Assembly (NCBI GenBank): GCA_024650095.1
Contig: JANKMV010000001.1
Location: 11,095-34,702, forward strand
Reading direction: 5' to 3'
From: Bacillota bacterium
GTDB lineage: Bacteria; Bacillota; Dethiobacteria; Dethiobacterales; Dethiobacteraceae
Length of the DNA stretch: 23,608 nt
Shown here one piece after another: positions 8,216 to 15,238 of the stretch (positions within the stretch are counted from its first letter, which is position 1; the number at the start of each line of letters is the position of its first letter). The position numbers and the translations under genes are program-made. A model generated the notes under the pieces. That model saw only the letters and a list, made by a program, of their open reading frames with translations, did not search any database and was not told the DNA's origin.

Positions 8216-9223
8216 TTATAGCTTCAATTCCCACTTTTGGCCACCCAGTCTACGAGAGATTTTATAATATAAGAAACCTTTATTCAGAACCTTACAGGAA
8301 TAACCATTACCAACAACAGGAATTGCATTAATAACCACGTTACCTTCCGCTGATACCACCACCTGAAGTACAACAGATTCTCTCTCATAACTATATACAG
8401 CTTCCTGTGACCATAAAGTGCCAATATTATAAAATATAACACTATCTCTATAGTACTCCACTTTTCCCACCGGACCCGACCCTGTACCCACCACAATATG
8501 CACACCTTTGTCAACTAATGCCATGCCTAACTCTTTTTTCCTTTCCTCCAAAATATCTTCGGGAAAAGATACTAAAGCAATCACAATATCAGCACTCAGC
8601 TTAGCCTCAGTAATAGCTTCATCATGTCTCTCACCAAAAGTTGCCACGCCAAAACGATTTACTCCCGCAGCCCATCCCAACGGTGGAGATGCATTGACAG
8701 CCAAAACACCCAGCGCTATTTCCTTCCCGTGAAAATAAACCGGGGCCACCGCATCCACTTCATTAAGACCTGCCCCGATAAAATCTATACCTTGCTGGCC
8801 TAATGCATTAACGGTATCCAGCAGGCCGGTAACCCCAAAACTTAAAAATTGTTGGTCTGAAATCTGTACCAAGTTTATACTGTATTTTTCTAGTAATTCA
8901 ATGATAAAATGACCCACATTACTGTCATCCATATCCCGAAATATAGGAGTTGTCAGGGAAAGCAAATTCACATCAGATAAATTAAAAATTTCCCCCAAGC
9001 CCCTGCTAAACGGAATGTTTTGTTGTTTAAACGAGTACAAATTGCCTCCGACTGTGATCGTAAGGCTGCTGTTGTCCCTTGCTGAAAATACAATTCTCTC
9101 TTCTTGTTTTTCCAGGTAGACAACTGCAACAGAACTAATTATAAGTATAATGAGCAACCAACGTAAGTGAGGCATATTCATAACTCGACTCTGTTTAATA
9201 TAATGTAACCCTTTACTTTGCAA
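8216..9223 (-). CDS. CapA/PgsA-like capsule protein lacking metallophosphatase ligands
   Basis: First gene of the capsule operon. From TTG 9223 it encodes 335 aa, with one membrane segment (~21-38) and an extracellular domain that aligns to CapA throughout. Landmarks include GLLDTVNALGQQGIDFIGAG, AKLSADIVIALVS and VDKGVHIVVG. Each place where the calcineurin-like fold holds its metal ligands is altered: GDvml to GGNLY (~59), NLE to LTT (~99), ANNH to SDQQ (~122), HWGxE to SFPED (~219), GHHPHV to GTGSGPV (~246) and GNFVF to GTLWS (~268). TTG is chosen because AGAGGAG sits 8 bases before it, while ATG 9286 would lie upstream of the start site of the promoter at 9277-9303. CapA/PgsA is needed for polymer export or stability in relatives; here I infer a scaffold rather than an enzyme. 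Confidence 0.85.
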   Translation of the reverse strand: MQSKGLHYIKQSRVMNMPHLRWLLIILIISSVAVVYLEKQEERIVFSARDNSSLTITVGGNLYSFKQQNIPFSRGLGEIFNLSDVNLLSLTTPIFRDMDDSNVGHFIIELLEKYSINLVQISDQQFLSFGVTGLLDTVNALGQQGIDFIGAGLNEVDAVAPVYFHGKEIALGVLAVNASPPLGWAAGVNRFGVATFGERHDEAITEAKLSADIVIALVSFPEDILEERKKELGMALVDKGVHIVVGTGSGPVGKVEYYRDSVIFYNIGTLWSQEAVYSYERESVVLQVVVSAEGNVVINAIPVVGNGYSCKVLNKGFLYYKISRRLGGQKWELKL

Positions 9224-9276
9224 AAGAGTAACTCCTCTCTCACGCTTAAAAAATGATAAACCAGCATACATATTAA

Positions 9277-9303
9277 TAATCGGCACGTAATAATTTTTCT
9301 TTA
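9277..9303 (-). promoter_or_regulatory. Sigma-28 type promoter of the capsule operon
   Basis: Minus strand TAAA (9303-9300), 15-base spacer, GCCGATTA (9284-9277), against SigD consensus TAAA-N15-GCCGATAT: 10 of 12 bases, with GCCGAT complete. The start would be near 9270, about 35 bases before the ribosome site of the capA-like gene. Spacer length equals that of the flgM promoter in this window. Confidence 0.65.
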
Positions 9304-9383
9304 GGATTCAAAATAAAATGCTTACAAATGCTCGCCAAATTAACCTTTACTATTCGCACGGGGACGAACTATCCGGAGTATTA

Positions 9384-9413
9384 GTTATATGAATGTGAAG
9401 GAAGACGTAACAA
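9384..9413 (-). promoter_or_regulatory. Possible second, sigma-A type promoter for the capsule operon
   Basis: Minus-strand TTGTTA (9413-9408), 18-base spacer, TATAAC (9389-9384). The match is fair and lies in an otherwise featureless 180-base stretch (9304-9485) where I see no gene. It would give a leader of about 150 bases before the capA-like gene. Confidence 0.3.
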
Positions 9414-9485
9414 GTACAATGTGGGGATGGTTTATGAATGCGGATGATACTATTTGACCACTATTGGCACACAAGTGAAAATTAG

Positions 9486-9527
9486 AGAACAAAGAAACAA
9501 CCACGGGAGCTCAAAACTCCCGTGGTT
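9486..9527 (-). terminator. Intrinsic terminator of the tRNA-Thr transcript
   Basis: A perfect 11-base-pair stem (9527-9517 with 9509-9499, core CCACGGGAG) with a 7-base loop is followed on the minus strand by a T-rich run (GTTTCTTTGTTCTC). It lies 13 bases beyond the CCA end of the tRNA. Confidence 0.8.
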
Positions 9528-9539
9528 ACTATATTTGCA

Positions 9540-9615
9540 TGGAGCCGGCAAGAGGACTTGAACCCCCAACATGCTGATTACGATTCAGCTGCTCTACCAT
9601 TTGAGCTATGCCGGC
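9540..9615 (-). tRNA. tRNA-Thr, anticodon CGU
   Basis: The minus strand folds as a full cloverleaf. Acceptor GCCGGCA (9615-9609) pairs with TGCCGGC; the D stem is GCTC/GAGC; the anticodon stem GCTGA/TCAGC is perfect around loop ATCGTAA, which puts U33 before anticodon CGT; the T loop is TTCAAGT. The discriminator is T and CCA is encoded at 9542-9540. It decodes ACG (Thr). It has its own promoter and terminator and appears to be a single-gene transcript. Confidence 0.95.
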
Positions 9616-9626
9616 GCGCATAAAGT

Positions 9627-9655
9627 ATTATAGTATAGAACGGTGGGAAAATCAA
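9627..9655 (-). promoter_or_regulatory. Sigma-A promoter of tRNA-Thr
   Basis: Minus-strand TTGATT (9655-9650), 17-base spacer, consensus TATAAT (9632-9627). The start site would be about 6 bases before the mature tRNA 5' end. Confidence 0.85.
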
Positions 9656-9670
9656 GTGGTTAATTGTTGG

Positions 9671-9689
9671 GTACGCTACCATAGCGTAC
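9671..9689. repeat. Perfect inverted repeat downstream of the UPF0280 gene
   Basis: GTACGCTA (9671-9678) and TAGCGTAC (9682-9689) form a perfect 8-bp stem with a 3-base loop, 26 bases past the UPF0280 stop. No T-run follows on either strand, so it is a poor intrinsic terminator. It could stabilise the 3' end of the homocysteine operon mRNA. Confidence 0.5.
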
Positions 9690-9715
9690 GAAATGCTTTT
9701 AAACTCTGACTGTTG

Positions 9716-10456
9716 CTATGCAGGTAGAAGTTTTAGCTGACCCCAAACGACTAATTTGTCGTCCTTAATGATGAGAGCACCCATTACGCCTGGGATCTGG
9801 CGCGCGAAAGTTAAGGCGGGTTCCAGGTCGGCGGGCGTTTGTACCCGGTTCGCGGTCGCGGTGGCCACCGCGTCTGCCAGCATTGTGGAGGGTGCTATGA
9901 TCATGGCGGCATCCGCACGACCAAAGCTTAAAGATGGCCCCACCGTGCCCGATGATGTACACACGCCAAAACTAAATGCTTGGGGAGCTAACTCTACAAT
10001 GATACGATTGCTTAAAGGTGAGTCTCCGGCATAGACAGCAACGGTTGCCTTCTCCTTCACCTGCAAGAAGATATCACCACCATTTTCCACTATCACCTGC
10101 TCTACCGAAGATAACAAATCACGACCCACAAATTCGGCAAATGCGCCTGCCACAGCTGCCATGGGACCAACGCTAGCAAGATTACCAGCCTGGGTCATGG
10201 CAAGCGCCATGGGGGGTGCATCAGCACCTACCACATAGGGCTCTAATGTTGTGCCAAATAACGGCTGTCGGCTAATATATTGTTCTAGTAGTGTCCGATA
10301 ATAAAGCACACGTTTTTCCACGAAGGCAACTAAGTGTGGTGTAAAGCTATGCTCATCCACGGCAAGCTGCAAATCTGTTTCTTTCATTTTATACGTGAAG
10401 CTACTAAACTCAGCGGGTTGCATGTGTTGTCGGTAATGACGGCGTGAACTATCCAT
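9716..10456 (-). CDS. UPF0280 family protein (ApbE-like fold)
   Basis: The 246-aa protein has the family core: PPMALAMTQAGNLASVGPMAAVAGAFAEFVG followed by VIVENGGDIFL and FGVCTSSGTVGPSLSFGRADAAMI. UPF0280 proteins resemble ApbE, the FAD-dependent flavinyl transferase, but have no proven reaction. It starts 2 bases after the NIL-ferredoxin gene stops and is the third gene under the SAM riboswitch, which suggests a helper role in reductive homocysteine synthesis, for example with a flavin or in electron delivery; that role is inference. The ribosome site (GGTGA) is weak, consistent with translational coupling. No signal peptide or lipobox is visible, unlike many ApbE proteins. Confidence 0.85.
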   Translation of the reverse strand: MDSSRRHYRQHMQPAEFSSFTYKMKETDLQLAVDEHSFTPHLVAFVEKRVLYYRTLLEQYISRQPLFGTTLEPYVVGADAPPMALAMTQAGNLASVGPMAAVAGAFAEFVGRDLLSSVEQVIVENGGDIFLQVKEKATVAVYAGDSPLSNRIIVELAPQAFSFGVCTSSGTVGPSLSFGRADAAMIIAPSTMLADAVATATANRVQTPADLEPALTFARQIPGVMGALIIKDDKLVVWGQLKLLPA

Positions 10457-10458
10457 CT

Positions 10459-10878
10459 TTATTCACCAGAAAGATATAAAGCTTCCACTGCACGAGCTGG
10501 ACAACCCTTGAGGCAGCGTTCACACACTACGCATTTTTCACTGCAGAAGGAGACCGTCATCTCAGGCCTTTTCATCCACAAGGCATTGGTGGGACAAATA
10601 ACAGTACAGGCACCACATTGTGTGCAACGATCTTCTAGCCATATGATTTGTTGCTCTAACGGTTGCACCAGTACACCACGAGTTTGAAGAAAGTCCATGC
10701 CCTTTTCGTAGTCTATATCTTCGGCGGTGAGTTCCACCACCATGTTTCCTTCCTTGCGTGGGTTAATGTTCGCCTTGAGGATACTTGCAACTATATTATA
10801 TTCCTTAGCCAGTGTGGAGATAAAAGGATGTTCCACCACAGAGGCAGGAAACCGAAGGACCACTTTTCTCTTAATCAT
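10459..10878 (-). CDS. NIL-domain protein with two 4Fe-4S clusters (partner of the DUF39 homocysteine enzyme)
   Basis: A 139-aa cytoplasmic protein with a NIL domain (~1-75, the small domain also found on methionine ABC transporter ATPases) followed by a bacterial-type 2[4Fe-4S] ferredoxin: CTQCGACTVICPTNA and CVVCERCLKGCPARA, all eight cysteines present. In methanogens the equivalent protein (MA1822 type) supplies electrons with the DUF39 protein in making homocysteine from aspartate semialdehyde and sulfide. GTG 10884 is also in frame, but AGGAGG touches it; ATG 10878 has a 7-base spacer. Five bases separate the longer frame from the DUF39 stop. Confidence 0.9.
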   Translation of the reverse strand: MIKRKVVLRFPASVVEHPFISTLAKEYNIVASILKANINPRKEGNMVVELTAEDIDYEKGMDFLQTRGVLVQPLEQQIIWLEDRCTQCGACTVICPTNALWMKRPEMTVSFCSEKCVVCERCLKGCPARAVEALYLSGE

Positions 10879-10889
10879 TGCCACCCCTC

Positions 10890-12089
10890 CTATTCCTTAG
10901 CCGAAAGCTTATGTGACGTAATGGGGGCCCCTGCCGTTGGTAATGGAGCCACCGCCTCGGTCAGAGTAAATTCACCTTTCTCGATCCACTGCTTCAGCGT
11001 CCCCGCAATTTCACGGGCCTTGGGATAACTAGACAGTGGAGCCGTGGGAATTTCTTTGTCCCCAATGATAATGGTACCTGACTTTAGTTGGGCGTACGTA
11101 ACTTCACCCAAACTACCACCGATACCCTTGGGATAGGCGTCACTATAATCCACAACCTGTGCCACAATATCTTCGTCCTTGACCGCAGCGAAGCGTAGCG
11201 TCTCTACATCTAGAATGGGAATGGGTAGTCCAACGCCCACCTGCATGGAAACTCCATAGCCTAAGAAGCTCACGCCACGCAAATACTTAGCACTCATTTG
11301 CTTTAAGTCCCCAAGTAAGGCCAATGTACCGGCTCCACCGCGGGGGACACCATTCTCGCTCCGTGGCGCGTTGGGGTTATGTTGTGTACCGTGCCAAGCC
11401 ACATAACCCACACCACCACCTAGAAAAAGCTTGGTGCCCACACCAACGGTGCGATAAAATGGATCATTCAACAGTGGTGAGAGCTGGCCCGCACTGGAAT
11501 AGTTGGCATTGCCCATATTGGGTTTTAAGATGCCCATATAGGTGTAAATGGTACGATCACTCACATTGACGGCAACATTATAGTTCTGGTAGCAGTTGCG
11601 CGGATTAAATAAGTACGCTTCATTAATATCCGCCAAGGTAATGTATGTTTCCAGCTTCTGACGGGGATAACAATCTGTACCGTACGAAGAGGCCTCTAAT
11701 AACACTTGCTTACCCGCGACTAAATCTTCAATTACATGGGCTCCCCCATAGTTAAAATCTCCGGGAAAAGTACTGTTGGCTGGGTCCGTGTCCGGAATTT
11801 CCGTTGCCCCGAGAAAAACATCCACTGCAGCAATGCCAGCATAGGCATTAACGCCATTTAAATACGCTTTGGTTATGCGCATGCGTGGGGTTGCGTGGCC
11901 AAGATTAAGGAAAGCACCTGAAGAACACATGGGTCCAAACGTACCCGTGGTGACCACATCGACACGACGGGCCGTATCCTCCACACCGTGTTCGGCCACA
12001 AGGCCTAGCACTTCTTCAGCGGTTACAACTACCGCTTGCCCTTTGGCAATTTTTTCGTTAATTTCTTTAATACTACGTAATTGTGACAT
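10890..12089 (-). CDS. Homocysteine biosynthesis protein, DUF39 (L-aspartate semialdehyde sulfurtransferase)
   Basis: The 399-aa protein matches the DUF39/HcyBio family of Methanosarcina MA1821: GTFGPMCSSGAFLNLGHATPRMRI with the conserved Cys, NYGGAHVIEDLVAGKQVLLEASSYGTDCYPR with a second Cys, FLGGGVGYVAWHGTQHNP, and GEVTYAQLKSGTI. The family makes homocysteine directly from aspartate semialdehyde and sulfide, bypassing O-acylhomoserine. It heads the operon with NIL-ferredoxin and UPF0280, under a SAM-I riboswitch, exactly the control expected for a methionine-pathway enzyme. ATG 12095 lies 1 base from AAGGAGG, so ATG 12089 (7-base spacer) is taken as the start. The enzyme is classically archaeal and is also found in anaerobic bacteria. 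Confidence 0.92.
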   Translation of the reverse strand: MSQLRSIKEINEKIAKGQAVVVTAEEVLGLVAEHGVEDTARRVDVVTTGTFGPMCSSGAFLNLGHATPRMRITKAYLNGVNAYAGIAAVDVFLGATEIPDTDPANSTFPGDFNYGGAHVIEDLVAGKQVLLEASSYGTDCYPRQKLETYITLADINEAYLFNPRNCYQNYNVAVNVSDRTIYTYMGILKPNMGNANYSSAGQLSPLLNDPFYRTVGVGTKLFLGGGVGYVAWHGTQHNPNAPRSENGVPRGGAGTLALLGDLKQMSAKYLRGVSFLGYGVSMQVGVGLPIPILDVETLRFAAVKDEDIVAQVVDYSDAYPKGIGGSLGEVTYAQLKSGTIIIGDKEIPTAPLSSYPKAREIAGTLKQWIEKGEFTLTEAVAPLPTAGAPITSHKLSAKE

Positions 12090-12100
12090 CTTCATTCCTC

Positions 12101-12139
12101 CTTCATAAAAAGAAAAATCCCTTTCTGAACAGAAAGAGA
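12101..12139 (-). terminator. Riboswitch-controlled intrinsic terminator
   Basis: Minus strand: TCTCTTTCTG (12139-12130) pairs with CAGAAAGGGA (12127-12118) and is followed by a T-rich tract. Its 5' arm can instead pair with the P1 3' strand (GAGAG) together with TCGTA/TACGA, forming an antiterminator. SAM binding would therefore favour termination. Confidence 0.8.
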
Positions 12140-12158
12140 AATCGTAAAAAAAATACGA

Positions 12159-12258
12159 CTCTCATCTTCCAGAATTCGTTCTGCTGGAATTAGCACCGTA
12201 ACAGTCGTCCGGTTGCCGGGTTTCATAGGGCCAGTCCCTCCACCTCTCTGGATAAGAG
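12159..12258 (-). ncRNA. SAM-I riboswitch (S-box)
   Basis: The minus strand carries the S-box core in order: CTCTTATC (P1 5'), AGAGAGGTGGAGGGACTGG, CCCTATGAAACCCGGCAACC, a variable P3 stem, GGTGCTAATTCC, and GATGAGAG (P1 3', pairing with one G-U). It precedes a terminator and the homocysteine operon, so high SAM should stop transcription of the DUF39, NIL-ferredoxin and UPF0280 genes. Confidence 0.97.
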
Positions 12259-12279
12259 CAATGCTATGCAATTGAGTTT

Positions 12280-12309
12280 ATCCTACACCCTATTAGGTTC
12301 TTCTGTCAA
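12280..12309 (-). promoter_or_regulatory. Sigma-A promoter of the SAM-riboswitch operon
   Basis: Minus-strand consensus TTGACA (12309-12304), 18-base spacer, TAGGAT (12285-12280). Transcription would begin about 15 bases before P1 of the riboswitch. Confidence 0.75.
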
Positions 12310-12399
12310 GTAAAAATTGTACGCATGCTTGATCATAATTTCTTGAAATGGCTATTACTTACATAAGCATAACGTGGTGACATTGTAGCTAATTTTTGT

Positions 12400-12428
12400 T
12401 TGACTTTCGTGGTGATTATGCATACAAT
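12400..12428 (+). promoter_or_regulatory. Sigma-A promoter of the CoA-disulfide reductase gene
   Basis: TTGACT (12400-12405), 17-base spacer, TACAAT (12423-12428). The start site falls near 12435, at the edge of the palindrome at 12437-12453. GTGGTGA occurs at 12374 and again at 12409 inside the spacer, which may be chance. Confidence 0.8.
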
Positions 12429-12436
12429 AAGTATAG

Positions 12437-12453
12437 ATACCCACCTAGGGTAT
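12437..12453. promoter_or_regulatory. CsoR/CstR-like operator over the start site
   Basis: Perfect dyad ATACCC-N5-GGGTAT immediately downstream of the -10. C-tract/G-tract dyads with A/T flanks of this kind are bound by CsoR-family repressors, including the persulfide sensor CstR, whose targets include CoA-disulfide reductase/rhodanese genes. No csoR/cstR gene is in the window, so the identity of the repressor is inferred. Confidence 0.6.
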
Positions 12454-12485
12454 GTTACTAGTAAATCAAGGAGGATGGTGGATAG

Positions 12486-14249
12486 ATGCAAGTAAAAAAA
12501 ATTGTTGTTGTGGGAGGCGTCGCTGGTGGCGCTAGCTTTATCGCTCGCATGCGACGTTTAGATGAATACGCCCAAATTATTCTGTTGGAAAGAGGACCTC
12601 ACATATCCTTTGCCAATTGTGGCTTACCTTATTATGTCGGCGGTACTATTGAGAATCGTGGAGCGCTCCTCATTCAAACTCCCGAAAGAATGCACGACGT
12701 CTTTAATGTAGATATTCGCGTGGAAAATGAAGTACTATTTGTGGATACAAATGAGAAAAAGGTGACTGTCAAAAATCTACAAACAGGCGTAACATACCAA
12801 GAAAGCTACGATTATTTAGTCCTCGCACCGGGTGCACAACCCATTAAACCCCCTATTCCCGGTTTAGCGGAAGCACCCGTTTTTACTGTACGTAACGTGC
12901 CCGATGTAGATGCCATTAAAAATCACCTAGAACAACACTCAGCACGCACTGCTGTGGTGGTAGGTGGTGGCTACATCGGTTTAGAGATGGCCGATAATTT
13001 GCATGCATTAGGCCTTCATGTTTCCATCATTGAAAAAGCGCCTCAACTTATCGGCACTATGGATGAAGATATTGCAGCCATTGTGGCAGGACATATTCTC
13101 TCCAAAGGTGTTCATATCTATCTTAACGACGGTGTAGACGCGTTTGAAAATAATGGGACCAACACAGAGGTGCTCTTGGAAAGTGGTAAGAAAGTACAAG
13201 GTGATATTATTATTCTGGCCATTGGCGTACGACCAGATGTGAAATTTGTTAAGGAAAGCGGAATTGAACTTGGTGCCCGGGGTGGTATTCGCGTCAACGC
13301 CGCTATGCAAACTTCAGCACCCGCCGTGTACGCACTTGGTGACGCCGTGGAAATTGAAGACTTTAACAGTGGTACCATGACACTGATTCCACTAGCAGGA
13401 CCCGCCAATAAACAAGGTCGTTTGGTGGCAGACAATATTGCCGGCCTTAACAAAAGATACAACGGAACGCAAGGCACAGCGATTGCCAAGGTATTCGATC
13501 TTACTGTAGCCGCTACAGGCAGTAGCGAACGCTCTCTACAGGCAAGAAACGTAGTATATTCCACCGCCATCACCTTACCCAAATCTCATGCTGGCTATTA
13601 CCCTGGCGCATTACCCCTAACCATTAAAACACATTTTTCTCCAGAGGGTCAGATCTTAGGTGCCCAAATTGTCGGCTATGATGGTGTCGCTAAAAGTATC
13701 GACGTTTTAGCAACTGCAGTGCGCCTACGACAAACCGTCTATGATCTTCAAGAACTTGAACTAGCCTACGCCCCACCCTTTTCCTCCGCCAAGGATCCTG
13801 TAAATATGGTGGGCTTTGTCGCTGAGAACATGCTTTCGGACCGCATGGACACAGTATATTGGCACGATATTTCTCAACTCGATCTCAATAAAGCCATGAT
13901 TGTGGATGTGGGTGAAGCAGACGAAAGAGAGATGGGGCTAATTGAAAACTCGAGCCATATCCCTCTTGGTCACTTGCGAAAGCGGCTTAACGAGCTGCCT
14001 CAGGACAAAGAAATTATTGTCTATTGTCAAGTGGGTATACGCGCATACATTGCCACGAGTATCCTGCTCCAAAGAGGCTATCAAGCTAAAGTGTTAGCCG
14101 GTGGCTATAAACATTATGCCAGTGTAATCAATGCTTTAGCTGCGCTGGAGTCACAAGATTATATTTTCGGTAATAATGAACCCGTATTTGTAGACGTAAG
14201 CAAACAGGATGTCTATAGTTCAGAAACAGCAGATACAGACACCAATTAG
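12486..14249 (+). CDS. CoA-disulfide / CoA-persulfide reductase with C-terminal rhodanese domain
   Basis: A 587-aa flavoprotein. Residues 1-30 hold the FAD site (VVVGGVAGGAS). SFANCGLPYY carries the single redox cysteine C45 typical of CoA-disulfide reductases. VVVGGGYIGLEMA (157-169) is the NAD(P)H site, YALGDA is the second FAD motif, and AYAPPFSSAKDPVN contains the conserved Tyr428. Residues ~460-550 are a rhodanese domain with active cysteine C514 in IVYCQVGIRA. This is the CoADR-RHD/Npsr architecture of Bacillus anthracis and Shewanella, which reduces CoA disulfides or persulfides with NADH and releases sulfide. It is divergent from the homocysteine operon and preceded by a CstR-like operator, supporting a persulfide role. 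A strong AAGGAGG lies 11 bases before ATG. A short acidic tail follows the rhodanese domain. Confidence 0.93.
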   Translation: MQVKKIVVVGGVAGGASFIARMRRLDEYAQIILLERGPHISFANCGLPYYVGGTIENRGALLIQTPERMHDVFNVDIRVENEVLFVDTNEKKVTVKNLQTGVTYQESYDYLVLAPGAQPIKPPIPGLAEAPVFTVRNVPDVDAIKNHLEQHSARTAVVVGGGYIGLEMADNLHALGLHVSIIEKAPQLIGTMDEDIAAIVAGHILSKGVHIYLNDGVDAFENNGTNTEVLLESGKKVQGDIIILAIGVRPDVKFVKESGIELGARGGIRVNAAMQTSAPAVYALGDAVEIEDFNSGTMTLIPLAGPANKQGRLVADNIAGLNKRYNGTQGTAIAKVFDLTVAATGSSERSLQARNVVYSTAITLPKSHAGYYPGALPLTIKTHFSPEGQILGAQIVGYDGVAKSIDVLATAVRLRQTVYDLQELELAYAPPFSSAKDPVNMVGFVAENMLSDRMDTVYWHDISQLDLNKAMIVDVGEADEREMGLIENSSHIPLGHLRKRLNELPQDKEIIVYCQVGIRAYIATSILLQRGYQAKVLAGGYKHYASVINALAALESQDYIFGNNEPVFVDVSKQDVYSSETADTDTN

Positions 14250-14276
14250 AATTCAGTGAGCCAGGACCAAATCCAC

Positions 14277-14320
14277 AAGACCGCTTTGAGCCAAATAGGC
14301 TGAAGCGGTCTTTTATTATT
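14277..14320 (+). terminator. Intrinsic terminator of the CoA-disulfide reductase gene
   Basis: AAGACCGCTT (14277-14286) pairs perfectly with AAGCGGTCTT (14303-14312); inside, GAGCC faces GGCT around a short loop; TTTTATTATT follows. Confidence 0.92.
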
Positions 14321-14363
14321 AATGTAAACATATAATTAATTATCATTTAACAATAATTTTTTA

Positions 14364-14392
14364 TTGACATACTATATTTTGCATGTTACACT
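14364..14392 (+). promoter_or_regulatory. Sigma-A promoter of the DUF2975/XRE pair
   Basis: Consensus TTGACA (14364-14369), 17-base spacer, TACACT (14387-14392), 29 bases before the ATG, with AGGAGGTG between them. Confidence 0.8.
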
Positions 14393-14421
14393 GTACTTAA
14401 TCAAGTAGGAGGTGTATTTAC

Positions 14422-15018
14422 ATGCGTTCAGAAGAGTACTTACAAAAATACCACGGTGTTACTAAATTTTTACGGATTTTGGCCCAGATATCTTTTTGGT
14501 TAGTGGTTGTGTTAGGGGCGGCGTCACTTGCGTTAGGTGTAGCAACGCTCTTTATGAGCAGTGACAGTTTTACTTTCAATTTTTTGGATAATATTCGTTT
14601 ATCCATGGATGGAGTTTTACAATTTGATTTATCCTTGGCCAATATTACGGCCACCACTAAAAAAGAAATTATCACAACCATCCTCTTTGCTCTGAGTAGC
14701 TTCGCCATCATATATGGCTTGATTATTTCTCAACTTACGTCATTTTTAAAGACGGTGGAAAACGGGATGCCCTTTGCCAGTGCCAATGTAAAAAGGTTAA
14801 ACATGATTGGTATCCTCTTTATCGTTGGTTCCTTTATCATTAATACGGTGTACGGTCTTGTGGCGAATAAGATTATCCATGCCTTAGGCATATCCACACT
14901 ATCGGTGAATCTACAAAGTGACGCCAACATGCTTTTTATGGGCATCATCATCATCATCCTCGCTGGTATCTTCCGCTACGGCAGCTACCTACAAGATGAG
15001 TATGATGCGACGATTTAA
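14422..15018 (+). CDS. DUF2975 domain membrane protein
   Basis: A 198-aa protein with four clear hydrophobic segments at roughly 20-45, 85-108, 130-152 and 170-190. Between the second and third is LKTVENGMPFASANVKRLNMIGILFI, the conserved loop of DUF2975. The function of the family is unknown. The gene lies 13 bases before a small XRE regulator, a pairing seen repeatedly in Bacillota, where the two probably form a sensor/regulator unit; the direction of regulation cannot be read from sequence. It starts at ATG 14422 behind AGGAGGTG. Confidence 0.85.
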   Translation: MRSEEYLQKYHGVTKFLRILAQISFWLVVVLGAASLALGVATLFMSSDSFTFNFLDNIRLSMDGVLQFDLSLANITATTKKEIITTILFALSSFAIIYGLIISQLTSFLKTVENGMPFASANVKRLNMIGILFIVGSFIINTVYGLVANKIIHALGISTLSVNLQSDANMLFMGIIIIILAGIFRYGSYLQDEYDATI

Positions 15019-15031
15019 GGAGGAGTAAACG

Positions 15032-15238
15032 ATGGCTATTATCTTACGCTTAGACCGCATGTTAGCGGATAGAAAAATGCAACAAAATGATCTGGCTGAA
15101 AAAGTTGGCATCAGTGTGGTTAATTTATCAAACATTAAAACAGGGAAAGTAAAAGCCATTCGCTTCTCCACACTAGATGCCATCTGTCGGGAATTAAAAT
15201 GTCAACCCGGTGATATTCTAGAATACCAAGCAGAATAA
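15032..15238 (+). CDS. Small XRE-family (YozG-like) transcriptional regulator
   Basis: The 68-aa protein is essentially one Cro/CI helix-turn-helix: LRLDRMLADRKMQQNDLAEKVGISVVNLSNIKTGKVKAIRFSTLDAICRELKCQPGDILEY. It has the recognition helix in the middle and the typical 'C-x-PGDILEY' ending. There is no partner domain. GGAGG lies 9 bases before ATG, and the gene is co-transcribed with the DUF2975 gene. A short GC-rich hairpin (GAAAGG-CGG-CCTTTC) follows the stop but lacks a T-run. Confidence 0.9.
   Translation: MAIILRLDRMLADRKMQQNDLAEKVGISVVNLSNIKTGKVKAIRFSTLDAICRELKCQPGDILEYQAE

Noticed and set aside
9304..9485. A small gene or RNA in the gap upstream of the capsule operon
   Set aside because: No frame with a ribosome site and no recognisable RNA fold; only promoter-like sequences were found.
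13118..13582. A 154-aa minus-strand frame inside the CoA-disulfide reductase gene
   Set aside because: Shadow of a clear flavoprotein gene; composition is typical of antisense reading and no motif is recognisable.
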